From Symbiodinium natans (lineage: Eukaryota; Sar; Dinophyceae; Suessiales; Symbiodiniaceae), in contig CAJNDS010000021.1 in the NCBI GenBank assembly GCA_905221605.1, positions 151,001-215,000 on the forward strand: a stretch of DNA of 64,000 bases, given 5' to 3'. A model generated the notes under the pieces. It searched no databases and was not told where the DNA came from. It was given only the letters and a program-made list of their open reading frames with translations. The position numbers and the translations under genes are program-made. Below, in pieces: positions 20,534-30,411 of the stretch (the stretch's first letter is position 1; the number at the start of each line of letters is the position of its first letter).

Positions 20534-20956
20534 CAGGAAGGAAGTTCGAAAGCAGAGGCCGGACCCGAAGAAGCAGCAGAGAAGCAGCGACGTGCAACAA
20601 AGGAGCTGGAACTAGCCAAGATGGAGGCAGAGAAGGAGCAGGAAGCCAGGGAACAGCAGCAGCGTGACATCGCAGCGCGCCAAGCCCAACTAGCAGAAGC
20701 TAGAGAGCGTGAGGCCAGGGAGCAGGAAGCCAAAGAGCGCGAAGCCAAAGAGCGCGAGGCCAAAGAGCGCGAGGCCAGAGAGCGCAAGGAGCGAGAGCAA
20801 GCAGAGCAGGCACAGCAGCTGCGGGAAGCTTCTGAGAAGGAAGCTCGTGACCTTCAAGCTCGGGACAAGGCTCCGTCAGAGGAGATAGAGGGGCTCAGCC
20901 TGCAGGCTGAGAAGCAGCAGGATCGCCGATCACAACTGAAGGCCTGGAAACCCTGA
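20534..20956 (+). CDS. Charged coiled-coil protein exon
   Basis: About 140 codons after acceptor GGCTCCAG. The sequence reads AEAGPEEAAEKQRRATKELE, then long E/R/K/A heptads, including four or five tandem EREAKEREAKEREA units (20705-20790), then a Gln-rich stretch and SEEIEGLSLQAEKQQDRRSQ. A continuous single alpha-helix or coiled coil is predicted. The AAGAGCGCGAGGCCA 15-bp unit is a young tandem duplication. The antisense LASRSLASRS ORF is a shadow. Confidence 0.5.
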   Translation, partial: QEGSSKAEAGPEEAAEKQRRATKELELAKMEAEKEQEAREQQQRDIAARQAQLAEAREREAREQEAKEREAKEREAKEREARERKEREQAEQAQQLREASEKEARDLQARDKAPSEEIEGLSLQAEKQQDRRSQLKAWKP

Positions 20957-21189
20957 ACTGTGAACTTCATAAGTTTTACTCCTAAACTTCGCAACCTTAA
21001 ACCTCTGAAGTTCTCCCCACCGAACCTGGCACAAGTCGTCCCTTCCTTGGCGCCACGAGAGCAGGTTGACAGCTCCAGCGCCCAAAGGCCCCGGGTGCAC
21101 ATGGCTTGCAGCCCATGGCCATAGCCACCCTCAACTCCGCCTCCCTGGTGCACCCTTCCCTATGATCCCTCAACCCTCTGAGCTGCCTA

Positions 21190-21308
21190 CTTGGAGGTTT
21201 GGAGGTTCAAGGGTACTTTATACGTCGGGTTTTAAGTATGGCAACTACGGTTCTAGCCTTATTTAGGGTACTTATGACTCTACTTCTCAGTGCCCATGAA
21301 CCTCCAAG
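21190..21308. mobile_element. Introner-like hairpin, family B (copy 2)
   Basis: Left end TTGGAGGTTTGGAGGTTCAA with GGGTACTTTA; right end AGTGCCCATGAACCTCCAAG. The ends are inverted copies of TTGGAGGTTCATGG. It is less perfect than the copy at 26.76 kb. Confidence 0.6.
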
Positions 21309-21589
21309 CATGATGAGCCCCAAGTTACTGACAGTGGGCCCAGGGCTCCGCGCGCTGACTCGCAGGCGCAGCGTTGGACCCTCCCCTCCCCCGTGCCCCT
21401 AAGTTGGCATCGTTTGGGGATTCCTTGAGGGATGTGAGGGGTTGGCACTTGGGATTCAGAGATACTGGGACTCAGATGAAGCTTGATCTCTCGGTGCAAG
21501 TCGTGCATGTCTGAATATGCAGGAGGCCCTGTAGGCACCTCATGATCCGGAGGAGTCGCTCACGCGACATAAGGGCTGCAACCTGAAGT

Positions 21590-21727
21590 CGACCCTTCAA
21601 GGTCTCAGTCAAGACATGTCAAACTCCGCTGCACGAAGGCTCCAGCGAGGAGCTCAGAGAAGCGATCGTCGAGTACACCTGGCACGAGCAAGGCCACAGA
21701 TTACGAGACATGGGCCAGTTCTGGTGA
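21590..21727 (+). CDS. Probable exon, unknown gene
   Basis: The frame reads CQTPLHEGSSEELREAIVEY followed by TWHEQGHRLRDMGQFW and a stop. It is polar and helical with conserved-looking W/H/E residues, which neutral sequence rarely shows. The neighbouring frame continues as RDEPAIEHERLSATGRFQAV (21790-21850), so two exons may be present in 21.59-21.98 kb. Confidence 0.4.
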   Translation, partial: RPFKVSVKTCQTPLHEGSSEELREAIVEYTWHEQGHRLRDMGQFW

Positions 21728-22178
21728 AAAAGGTTGTTTTTTTTGACGGACCGTCAGGTTCAGCCACGGTCCCGGGCAGCTTCCGGGATGAGCCAGCGAT
21801 CGAGCATGAACGGCTTAGTGCGACAGGACGGTTCCAAGCGGTTAGAGTCCATATGGGTACCACAGCACAGCGGATGGCCGCCACAGCTTGCAGGATCCTG
21901 CAGCACTTTCCGGCGCGCGGCCCACAGATGCCACCGCCTTTGGAGGGCCTTCGTGGGGCAGTGCTGTTTTTTCTTAGAGTCTCTCTCTCCGCCCCTTTCG
22001 AGCTCTGAGCGAGCGCCTGCTGAGACAAGGCTGCCAAGAGCAGACGGAGCACTTTTCGCCTTGGTGCGCAGGCAGGGCTGCGGATGATGAAAGATGGCTC
22101 AAGGGCCCATGATTTCTGCGACCCACGTCACATGCTTCAGACATCGCCAGTTTCGCCCTATGTCATCAAGGCGGGCCG

Positions 22179-22412
22179 TTGCTTGAATGCAAAGATACGC
22201 TCTCAGCTTGGCCAAGCGCTGCGGGGGAGGCTCAGCCGCGCGAGAACCCGAAAGACGATCGGAAATGGCTTGAGGACCTCCCGGTTTGGCTTCCGGGGTT
22301 CGTGCACAGAAGGATTGCAGCATTCTGGTGGCAAACCGGTTTCAGCATGCAGCATAACCAAAAGAGGAGCATGCTTCTGTTGGCCCGGGCCCCCGAATCT
22401 GCCCCGTTAGGA
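22179..22412 (+). CDS. Probable exon, unknown gene
   Basis: The frame reads GEAQPRENPKDDRKWLEDLP followed by VWLPGFVHRRIAAFWWQTGF and SMQHNQKRSMLLLARAPESA. Tryptophan- and charge-rich with a clear helical pattern; likely coding. Domain not recognised. Same strand as the exons on either side. Confidence 0.4.
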
Positions 22413-22634
22413 CTCTGAGAGTGAAGAGCTGCAGTTTTCGCCTCGAGGCAGCAGCATCTTGCATGCAGCCAAGCAGTTGTTTTTTTGGTTGCTGGCAGCC
22501 CAGTCTACCCTACCCCCTCCGAAAAAATGATAGTGTGCTATGTAGAAGTATCCACTATATATGTATATGTACATGTGTTATATATGCACATGTATATGTG
22601 TATATACACATGTTCATTGCATCGGTCGAGACGC

Positions 22635-22728
22635 GCGAGACGTTTCCGCCGAGGTGCCTCGGCTTCTGAGTGCGAGGAGGTCGTCCCTGGGCACGCGCTG
22701 CTCTCAGCCATGGCATCATTTACTGTTG
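22635..22728 (+). CDS. Exon before an introner intron
   Basis: The frame reads RRGASASECEEVVPGHALLS followed by AMASFTV and ends at ACTGTTG|GTTAGT. The GT donor at 22729 and AG at 22821 give a phase-1 join into the next coding block. Confidence 0.4.
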
Positions 22729-22821
22729 GTTAGTAGGGAATGGAGGAATGAGGTACCCGATATAAATAATCCAATACAGGGTACATATAGGGCCCTAACT
22801 CCCGCATTCCCTGCGAACCAG
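22729..22821 (+). mobile_element. Introner forming a 93-nt intron
   Basis: Ends GGTTAGTAGGGAATGGAGGA and GCATTCCCTGCGAACC are imperfect inverted repeats. Inner blocks GGTACCCGATAT / AGGGTACATATAGGG are also paired. GT-AG; excision keeps an open frame. Confidence 0.6.
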
Positions 22822-23018
22822 CAGTAAGATCATGGGAGTTGCAGTCTTGTCGATGGCAAGTGAGCCACCACAGAGCACCAAAGCACCATCGTCTCCCCAC
22901 TGCCCAAATGACTTTCAATCCCACGTGTTTATGGGTGTACCGGCAGCAAGGGAACGAAGTAGTTTTGGACTTCGTTCTCCGTGCCGTAGTCCAAGCAGGG
23001 AGCCATCCACAAACACCA
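22822..23018 (+). CDS. Exon after an introner intron
   Basis: In the phase set by the upstream splice, the frame reads VRSWELQSCRWQVSHHRAPK and continues to WVYRQQGNEVVLDFVLRAVV, then QAGSHPQTP before a stop. The 3' half is convincingly coding, the 5' half weak. The antisense strand also has a long ORF; neighbouring exons favour +. Confidence 0.35.
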
Positions 23019-23049
23019 GGGTGACCAAGACCGCGCCGTTTCTGCAGAC

Positions 23050-23149
23050 TTTGAACGGTTTTCTTTTGCTGAGGACGTGGGCGCGGCGGAAAGCCTCCAC
23101 AACGCCTCCCAGTACAAAGGGCCACCAACTTACTCGACGGGCTTGAGTT
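23050..23149 (+). CDS. Probable exon
   Basis: After acceptor CCGTTTCTGCAG the frame reads DFERFSFAEDVGAAESLHNA followed by SQYKGPPTYSTGLS and TGA. Balanced soluble-protein composition; no domain recognised. Confidence 0.45.
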
Positions 23150-23337
23150 GAATCGTTTGAATCTGACCGCAAGACCTGAGGCCCAAAGTAGGTCCGCAGG
23201 GATCCGACTCCAGGAGAGCTGTGTTCCTGGTGAGACGGGGAGCTGCACATCGCACGCCTAAGTGGCAAATGCCAGGACGTCGAGGGCGCAGGACAGCGAA
23301 GCAGAGCCGTACTGCTGTGGCTTCATGCTCTCTCCGC

Positions 23338-23500
23338 AGCTCTAGTCGGGGAACTCGGGGCAATGATGGGCAATCTTAAGCAGGAGCCAGGGGCCTGGAG
23401 ACGGTCCTTTCTGCGATCAGCGAGCGCCCCTAGGCCGAGGTCGGTTCTGGCAGACGTGAACAGCACATTTGAGTTCAGATGCTCACAGCCTGTGGAATAA
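23338..23500 (+). CDS. Probable exon
   Basis: After TCTCTCCGCAG the frame reads LVGELGAMMGNLKQEPGAWR followed by RSFLRSASAPRPRSVLADVN and STFEFRCSQPVE, then a stop. The RSFLRSASAPRPRS stretch looks like a phosphorylatable basic linker. Unknown family. Confidence 0.45.
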
Positions 23501-23684
23501 ATCAATTGCTGTCAATTGGCTGTCGATTTGGCGCCAGGCGTAGCGCAGAATCTTCTGAGGGCGCAGGCCGAGGTTTCTTCGGTGTTGAGGAAGTTATAAG
23601 ATCCGCAAGAGACTCGCAGGTTCCGGAGCAGCCAGGACCGGGTCTTGTATTCAGCTGAAGTATCTTTCGTGCTCTCTGGCGATG

Positions 23685-23800
23685 GCTACAATTGTGTCGA
23701 TGCTGGTCTGAAACGAAGCAGGCTCGATCTTCGATTTGGGGACCCCCTCCGAAGCCCATGCCCTAGAAGCGCCGTGCGGTGGTCCTGCAGACGGTTTTGA
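23685..23800 (+). CDS. Possible exon upstream of family-D introner
   Basis: The frame reads DGYNCVDAGLKRSRLDLRFG followed by DPLRSPCPRSAVRW and runs into the family-D element at 23.80 kb, which is then followed by a Q-rich exon. Consistent with an exon-introner-exon arrangement, but no phase proof was obtained. Confidence 0.3.
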
Positions 23801-23802
23801 CT

Positions 23803-23908
23803 TATATGGCGGTTTACGAAAATAAGGGACCCGTTTTTTAGACCCCGAAATAAATAGTGGTAAAAAGGACCCCAATAAGGTACCCCTAACATCGTAAACC
23901 CCCATATT
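23803..23908. mobile_element. Introner, family D (copy 3)
   Basis: Arms TATATGGCGGTTTACGAAAA and GTACCCCTAACATCGTAAAC then CCCCATAT. The core has AAATAGTGGTAAAAAGGACC and CCCAATAAGGTACC, aligning with copies 1 and 2. Confidence 0.7.
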
Positions 23909-23930
23909 GTGCACGCTCTCCAACTCTCAG

Positions 23931-24271
23931 GCGGTGTTGGCCAGCCTCGGAACAGACAGAGAGGCACCGAGCCATCTCCAAATGAGCAGATTCAGCAGCT
24001 TCAGGAGCAGCTGCATCGCCAGCAGCTACAAATTCAGGAGCAGCTCGCGATGCAACAGCAATTGCAGGCACAACTCCAAGCTCGAACGCCGCATCAAACA
24101 CCACTCCAAAAAACACCACTCCAACGGACACCACTCCAACGCACACCCAGTGACTCAAAAAGTCGCTTCCCGCCACGCAGCCGGGCTGTGCCCGTGCGAA
24201 GCAACGAAACCCAAGATCCCAGAGACCTCTCCCGCTTCCCCGGGCCGTGTCCGCGAGGCGGGGAACTTTGA
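23931..24271 (+). CDS. Gln-rich coiled-coil exon
   Basis: The acceptor CTCTCAG follows the introner. The frame reads GVGQPRNRQRGTEPSPNEQI, then a strong Q/L/E coiled coil (QQLQEQLHRQQLQIQEQLAM), then tandem TPLQ(K/R) units (TPHQTPLQKTPLQRTPLQRT), and a basic Pro/Ser tail. Probably a regulatory or scaffold protein; no named domain. The stop is at 24269-24271 (TGA), but the exon may end before it. Confidence 0.5.
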
Positions 24272-24474
24272 AACCCTCCATAACTGGCACTGGCAGGCTT
24301 GATGTATTTGTCTGTTACAGGGCATCCTTGCCAATTGAGATGTTGTCGCAGCATTCGCGACCAGCATTTGTTTTTGCACGAAGCAGGGAAGCCCTATAAT
24401 ATCAGCCCCAAAAGCCCTCAACGCCCAGCAAACATCAGAAGCACTGGGAACCGTAACCATGAATCCCTGAACCC

Positions 24475-24605
24475 GACATGAACCTCAGAACCCCCACTTA
24501 AACCCTAAACCTGACATGAACCCAAACACCCCTTCAAACCCTAAACCTGACGTGAACCCTAAAGCCCCCTTCAAACCCGAAACCTGACATGAGCCTGACA
24601 AGCCC
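24475..24605 (+). repeat. Minisatellite of CCCTAAACCTGACATGAACC type
   Basis: Three diverged units of about 55 bp combine CCCTAAA-like and CTGACATGAACC blocks, apparently grown from a telomeric array. Confidence 0.7.
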
Positions 24606-24683
24606 TACGCTGGCAGGCTTGGCACCAAGCCATCTCGCGAACTCTTCTGCTCTGGTCCCGGAAGTGCTGAAGAAGCAGTATTG

Positions 24684-24786
24684 TTTGGGATGTTCACCCT
24701 TAGACTAACAGTCCTTGACAGGGATTCTGGTACCACCTACTATGATCCCTATTAAGGGCTGTTGCTATACGGGGGAACATCCCAAA
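24684..24786. mobile_element. Introner-like hairpin, family A (copy 2)
   Basis: Left arm TTTGGGATGTTCACCCTTAG then ACTAACAGTCCTT; right arm AAGGGCTGTTGCTATACGGG then GGAACATCCCAAA. AGTA lies just outside each end. No exons assigned next to it. Confidence 0.7.
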
Positions 24787-24789
24787 GTA

Positions 24790-25200
24790 AAGTTCTACAT
24801 TGTATCAGTAGAATATTATTGTTTGCGTTTATGTGCTTGTATATTCCTATCTTCATGTATTCCTTTAGATATCATTTGTGTACATTACTCTAACTTACTA
24901 TATGAATGTATTGTTCTTGTGTTATATTGTTATGTCATGGTACCATTATATCATTTACCATTATATCAGTAAGGCATTATGATGCCATTACACCATTCTA
25001 TCAAGAAGTCTCATTGTATCATAATATCAGTATATCAGTATATCGTTATGCTAAAAATCACTTTTGAAAATTAGCTATGATATATGCCATACCATTGTTC
25101 CATTGTTGTATTCCTGTATCAATATACTAGTATGCGCATTCAGTAATATATAATGCCATGACAATAGGTTATTGTTAAAATAATATGAAATGCTTCTATT
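24790..25200. other. AT-rich stretch, no gene
   Basis: AT-rich with many TATCA/TATAT motifs (for example ATATCAGTATATCAGTATAT), strikingly different in composition from the GC-richer flanks. Confidence 0.6.
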
Positions 25201-25278
25201 CGTATTCGATATACTGATGTGCTTTCTGGGGTATTCCCCAAATAGGGGTGCTTCTAACTGTTAACCCAACCATTTCCC

Positions 25279-25281
25279 ACG

Positions 25282-25320
<39 letters not shown>

Positions 25321-25377
25321 GGCCAAATACTATTGTCCTTGTTATAGAATCACTCTCCCCCCCTCCCCCCCCCCCCG
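25279..25377 (-). repeat. Poly-C tracts
   Basis: A C run of about 37 nt (25280-25316) and a second broken run (25358-25376) separated by a 40-bp unique segment. Confidence 0.95.
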
Positions 25378-26417
25378 ACAAAATAAAAGTCCATTATTGC
25401 AAGCCTCCTGTTTTGTCGGCGATTTGGAGCTTTGGTATTGGGGGCTCTCGAGCTCTTGGGGTGTAGAGTGGGGGTGACTTGAAGGGTCACCTTGTAACCT
25501 ACCATGCAAACCTGCAAGCCGCCGCACACGCCACCTCAGGCCAGTGGAATCGGAGGCTTTGGGCATGTTTTGAAGTGCGGAAGCTCATTCGAATGCGTCC
25601 GCGCGCCAGCTTGTGTGCCAGGGTCACCAGAGAGCAGCCATCCTGGGAATCTGCGCCATCCATCTGTCAGGGGCTCGCGCATCAAATCTTGGGCACATTA
25701 CCAAGAACTCTGTGCCGTAGAATTTCCAAAGCTTGGGGGTCCTCCCTGAGGTGCAGGCCACAGGCAGCCGGCGTCTGTACAGAGTGCTGACGAGGCACAC
25801 CGGAAACAAGAAGACGAGGGAAAGATAATAACAAGAACAGTACTGTAATACCGGAGGGATTTGGACCTGCTCGGTCGAGTCTTTGCATGATCCTGCAGGG
25901 GGCTTGGCGTTCGAGCTGGCCAGACGCTTGGCATTCTCTTTGCAGTCAAGGGACTGTCTGCAGAGCTGTAGTGCTGTTGGTGTGTCGTGCCGACCCTGAG
26001 TCTTTCCTGCGACACAAGACAGCTGCAGTGACGCGAGTGCCGCAACGGCGCATCTTGCGTATGTTTAGCATTAAGTCGTTCGGGACCTGGGGTTGTTTAG
26101 GGAAGGTGCTTAGGATGTGAGCTGCTGGTTCTCGCATCATGCACTGCCTACACCGACACGTACAATCCCAAGCCACTTTGTCCAGCTTTGGCGTCAGACT
26201 TCTGGTTCCGGAACGGTACATATTTGCATATACCGATGTGGACATAGGTATGTCGATACATATATGTGTATATATATATATCTATCTATCTCTATACATA
26301 TCCCGTGGGCGGCTGCAATTTGTTGCAGCATGATGAGCCCTTTACAACAACCGGGCCAGTGCCCGCATGGCTGTATAGGATTCGTGGACACCCTTATGAC
26401 CTCTCATACCTCAGGGC

Positions 26418-26648
26418 TTGGTGAAGGTCGTTCTTAGTGAGTTTTGGCAGAAGCCATGCAAGGTCCCAACGTCAACGCGCCGCGAACTGGTAGCGTCCTT
26501 CGCAGGGGCGACATCTTTGAAGCCTCAGTGGTTGCACCAGGAAACACGCTTCATTGACACCTCTACCTCCGGGCCATTCCCAAGATTCGGGCATCCTTCT
26601 TGGGGTTCCCTTCATCCTAGACTAGGAATTCCAGTATTTGTGGAGGTA
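26418..26648 (+). CDS. Probable exon ending in a strong donor
   Basis: The frame reads VKVVLSEFWQKPCKVPTSTR followed by RELVASFAGATSLKPQWLHQ and ETRFIDTSTSGPFPRFGHPS, and ends at GTGGAG|GTATGT (GT at 26649). Balanced composition over 75 codons plus a consensus donor supports coding. Family unknown. A 70-bp AT-rich (TATA)n tract lies upstream at 26226-26302. Confidence 0.45.
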
Positions 26649-26756
26649 TGTACGAGGGTGCATCCTATGTCAGGAAGGGCCCATTGAGCTTCTGACAGGA
26701 CTGGATGGCCGCATCTACTTAAAGATCGCTGGATGGTCCGATGCCCACAGTGGCCT

Positions 26757-26903
26757 ATCTTGGAGGTTCATGGTACTTATTATCCAAGTACAGCTGTACT
26801 TATAACTGTACGTAGAACCATATTAGGGCACGTAAGGGGCCTATAAGTGGGGTTATAAGTACAGTTATACTTGGTTAATAAGCACCATGAACCTCCAAGT
26901 ACA
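26757..26903. mobile_element. Introner-like hairpin, family B (best copy)
   Basis: Long inverted arms: TTGGAGGTTCATGGTACTTA at 26760 with TTATCCAAGTACAGCTGTAC, and GTTATACTTGGTTAATAAGC then ACCATGAACCTCCAA ending at 26898. Inner blocks CTTATAACTGTACG / TTATAAGTACAG also pair. This would fold into one hairpin of nearly 140 nt. Confidence 0.75.
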
Positions 26904-27012
26904 GCTTTGGCTCTCCACGTCACGGCTTCGTCATGGCTAAGGCGCGGCTGGGCTTTTGACGACTCAGCTGTCGATCCAACCGCAGCTCCGCTGATTTAAG
27001 CCCGTCCCATGA

Positions 27013-27133
27013 GTCCTAGGTAGGATAAGGGGGACCCTTAAAAGGGAACCCTTCTTAACCTTCTTCTAGCTCTCTTAAACAGGGACCTTATTCAGAGGCT
27101 CCATATCCCCAAGGGTCCCTCATCCTATCCCCT
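27013..27133. mobile_element. Introner-like hairpin
   Basis: Left arm GGTAGGATAAGGGGGACCCT, right arm AAGGGTCCCTCATCCTATCC, inverted with a few mismatches. Inner AGGGAACCCTTC / CAGGGACCTTATTC blocks are related. Structure as in the other families, but unique arms. Confidence 0.6.
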
Positions 27134-27639
27134 GATGAGCCACGACGCGCCAATGCGCACTCTCTGCATCGCAAGGATCCCGCGGTGGAAGTCCTCCCTG
27201 AGGAGGACCTGGCATCCATCGAACATCATCAGCCGTAGCTGGCCTGCTCATTTGCTGCGGTGGCGTTACACACAGCGAAACTTTTGCTCATGAGTAAGGG
27301 TTGCAGCGGTGGCATGCGTACGGCAAGGAGGCTTTTGCAGTCCTCAGCTCGGCGGGCAAGCTGTCAGGCCTTGCTGCTGTGAGTTGCTTGGCGTTCAGGG
27401 ATGTGTATAGCTTACTATACGGGTCTATAGTCATGATCGCTCCACTTTAGTGAGTTCTTGTCTTCCGCATTGGGCCCCGACTGTTCCAAGCCTTGCACCC
27501 AGCCACGCTGCAGTTCGCATAGCGACTCTCATGGTAGTTGCCCGACCTGTTCGTTCCGCCGAAGCATATTACCCAAGCGGGAGTTGATCGAACCATACAG
27601 AATCAAGTATTTTCACCAACAGGCTCCTAGTTATGGGGC

Positions 27640-27835
27640 CCTAAGCCCTAAAGCCCTAGAAAAATAAAGCCCAAAAGCCCTAAAGCCCTGAAGCCCTAAA
27701 GGTCTAGAGCCCTAGAGCCCTAGAGCCCTAAAGCCCTAAGCCCTAGGGCCACAGAGCCGTAAAGCCCTAGAGCCCTAGAGCCCCAGAGCCCTAGAGCCCT
27801 AGAGCCCTAAGCCCTACACCCCAATCTCCACACGC
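27640..27835 (-). repeat. AGAGCCCTA minisatellite
   Basis: About 190 bp of GCCCTAGA / GCCCTAAA units: a nonamer-like variant related to CCCTAAA. Confidence 0.9.
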
Positions 27836-28254
27836 GCTCCCTTCTAGCCAGGAAGCTGGCCCGCTCAGCCTCGGCTCGGGCACCCAGAGACTGCGTTTGG
27901 AAAGTAAGGAAGAAGATGCATGATCGTAATACTAGGAATGAAGAGATTCCTACATGTGACTATGGTTCTTAGCATGAAGAACGATCCAAGGGCGTCAACC
28001 CCATTTTCCTTTCAGAGATTTCAAGAGACAACCATGGAAAATTCTAGATGCTGGGTCTTTGGGTTCCTGGGTTATTTTCTGTTGTATTAGGGGAGGGCTA
28101 GTGAAGCTATGGAGACTGAATAAAGCAGTCTCCATGCTTTGGGGGCGGTGAGTGTTGGGATGACCCGAACTTCAAGCTCTGAAGGCCGAAGCTGAATGGC
28201 TGTGAAGTGCAGATGGCTGGTCAGGCACCGGGCAAGCATGTTCTGCATATATGG

Positions 28255-28515
28255 TCACATACATATATATGTATGTATGTATGCATGCATGCATGCATGC
28301 ATGCATGTATGTATGTATGTGTGTATGTATGTACGTACGTATGTATGTATGTCTGCATGCATGTAGGTATGTATGTATATATGTATATCATTGGTATATG
28401 CAGGGTACATAATACATATGTATATAACATGCGTGCAGACATATGTACATATATATATATGTTATATATATATACACATACATATACATCTATATATATA
28501 TATATATTTGTAGAC
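28255..28515. repeat. Compound ATGT/ATGC/TA microsatellite
   Basis: (ATGC)n around 28283-28310, (ATGT)n on both sides, and (TA)n at 28440-28510. The long ORFs here are repeat artefacts. Confidence 0.9.
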
Positions 28516-28869
28516 TCATCGGCTCTTGTGAGTGGTGAATACATTGCAGGTCATGTCATAAGATGCGAAATCACAGGTGTTACCTGAGAGCGCGTTGTCG
28601 AAGAGGGCCCAAGAGGAATACCAAGGCGGGGCTGGTGCTCGATGTACTTGATGCATTCGGAGGAGTATCCTCATACTGCTAGATCTAGGGTTTGGTGCCA
28701 CCCAGGTGATGCCTGGTCTACGCCCACGGCAACAGCTGATGTTTTTGAGGTCGCTTCGGTTCCTGGGCGCCACCCTCATCTTTGTCAGCGCCGGAGGTTT
28801 TGTCGTGTGTCCGTCTGGGAGTTTCTCATGGCCCAGGCCCAGGCGAGGTGACCCCAACAAGGAGGGGCC

Positions 28870-29165
28870 ATGATGGAGACAGTTACAGAGCAGTGGAGAT
28901 TGCAGTTTTCCAGATCGTTGAGATTGACATACAAGCCACGTCATATGAAGCAGTATGAGACGTCTGGCCATGGTTTTCATATGCCGCACAGCCAAAATCC
29001 CGCACTGAAACCCCAGAAGCTCCCGAACAGAAGAGAGCAAGGAACTGGCGCCACCAGTCCTGAGCAGCGAATTCCGCGAGGCCCCGCTGCGATGAATCTG
29101 CAAGGACCTTGGTTCAAGAGTCAGGGCTTAGTATGGCTAAGTGAAGTTGAGTCTCAGCAACGGTA
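28870..29165 (+). CDS. Possible exon, weak
   Basis: An ATG-started frame reads METVTEQWRLQFSRSLRLTY followed by KPRHMKQYETSGHGF and a polar tail. The opposite strand has a longer ORF across the same bases. Kept only because the + frame has plausible composition over about 90 codons. Confidence 0.2.
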
Positions 29166-29400
29166 GCTGAAACACTCTTGAGGGCCATGCCGAGGGATGG
29201 GCAATTTGGGATTTGGGGGGGCGTCTGGCCTCGGGTGAGTGGACTTTCCAAGGGTGCTTCGCGACAGTGCTGTGTGCCAGGCGCTGGGCCAGGCTTCCGG
29301 CCCGTTCCGCGGCACTCTGGTAGCATCTTGAACTCCATGTGCTGCCCTCCGGCTGGGAAGAGGCCGGTGGCCCAGGGGCCCAGCATGTCGCAGCAATTGG

Positions 29401-29625
29401 GGTGAGGGTTAGGGCTTAGGGTTGAGGGTTTAGGGTTTAGGGTTCAGGGTTTCGGGTTTAGGGTTTAGGGATATTTGCACGGCGCAGGCTGTGCTGGAGA
29501 TGGCCGGCGATGCGATCCTTTAGGATGGCGGACGATGGCAACCAAAAATCAGTAACAGATATGATTATTTTGAAACATGCGCAGGGTTTAGGGTTTAGGG
29601 GTTTAGGGTTTAGGGTTTAGGCTAA
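29401..29625 (+). repeat. Two telomeric arrays
   Basis: TTTAGGG with variants at 29401-29470, and TTTAGGG units at 29583-29623. Confidence 0.93.
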
Positions 29626-30159
29626 GTAAATCCTGCTCAACCCATGCTTAACCCACGCTTCCACCACACACTCCTGCCTGAGACCGGAACGTGTCGTGGG
29701 TGCAGTGTGCATGCACAATTGCCCGAGACTTGTACAGAGGGCGGATAGAAACTCAGCAAATCTCGGCAAATCAGCCTGTGATCCGCACAAAAAGCGGGAA
29801 TGAAGGGTCAAAAAGTAGTCAGGTTGGTGTGCGGGTCGCCGGGTCCAGGCCGGGTCGGCCATTCTGCCGAAAGCACAGAAAGCAACCTCCACGTTGACAA
29901 ACCTAGAGGGCTACATCCACACTGCAGCACCCCCCCAGCATCATCCAGAATCTACCCTCGTGCAGAGACCCTTGGTGTGCAAGCGTGCAGATGCAGCTCC
30001 TCACCGACCTGCTGCACGCCTGCCGCTTGCAGAAGCTTAATGCGCAAATCCAAACCCTCCTATATAACCCAAAGCAAACGCACGCAAACTCGCGCACCAC
30101 ACGTGTGTGTCCATGCCGTGGTGAAGCATAACCTGATCACAGGCTCAAGTTTATGCCTT

Positions 30160-30411
30160 TGGGGGCACACGCTTGACTTAGTTGGTTTGGAGCTTGCCGA
30201 GATGGAGCCGGTGCCCTTGCCACCACCGGAAATAGCGACTACGCAGCCACCGCCTGAGCTGAGCTTTTGGGAGGCTCGATCTGTCTCGCACTACTTCACT
30301 GAACAACGGACCCTCCTCTCTTCTAGGCCCTCAAACCGAATCCCTGACATCCGGGAGGCCTACAGAATCTTGGGCAACTTGGCGGGCCTTCGGGGAGCGC
30401 ACGTTCTCTAA
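30160..30411 (+). CDS. Probable exon, unknown
   Basis: The frame reads LGLELAEMEPVPLPPPEIAT-like sequence (from about 30178), then TQPPPELSFWEARSVSHYFT and EQRTLLSSRPSNRIPDIREA, ending YRILGNLAGLRGAHVL and a stop. Coding composition is good over about 75 codons; upstream of 30160 the same ORF is Ser/Cys-rich and probably not coding. Unknown function. Confidence 0.4.
   Translation, partial: WGHTLDLVGLELAEMEPVPLPPPEIATTQPPPELSFWEARSVSHYFTEQRTLLSSRPSNRIPDIREAYRILGNLAGLRGAHVL

Noticed and set aside
22085..22100. Relict dinoflagellate spliced-leader (GATGGCTCAAG)
   Set aside because: Only the last few bases resemble the leader; the CCGTAGCCATTTT part is absent.
28221..28587. Met/Tyr/Cys/His-rich ORFs
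   Set aside because: Translations of ATGT/ATGC/TA microsatellite.
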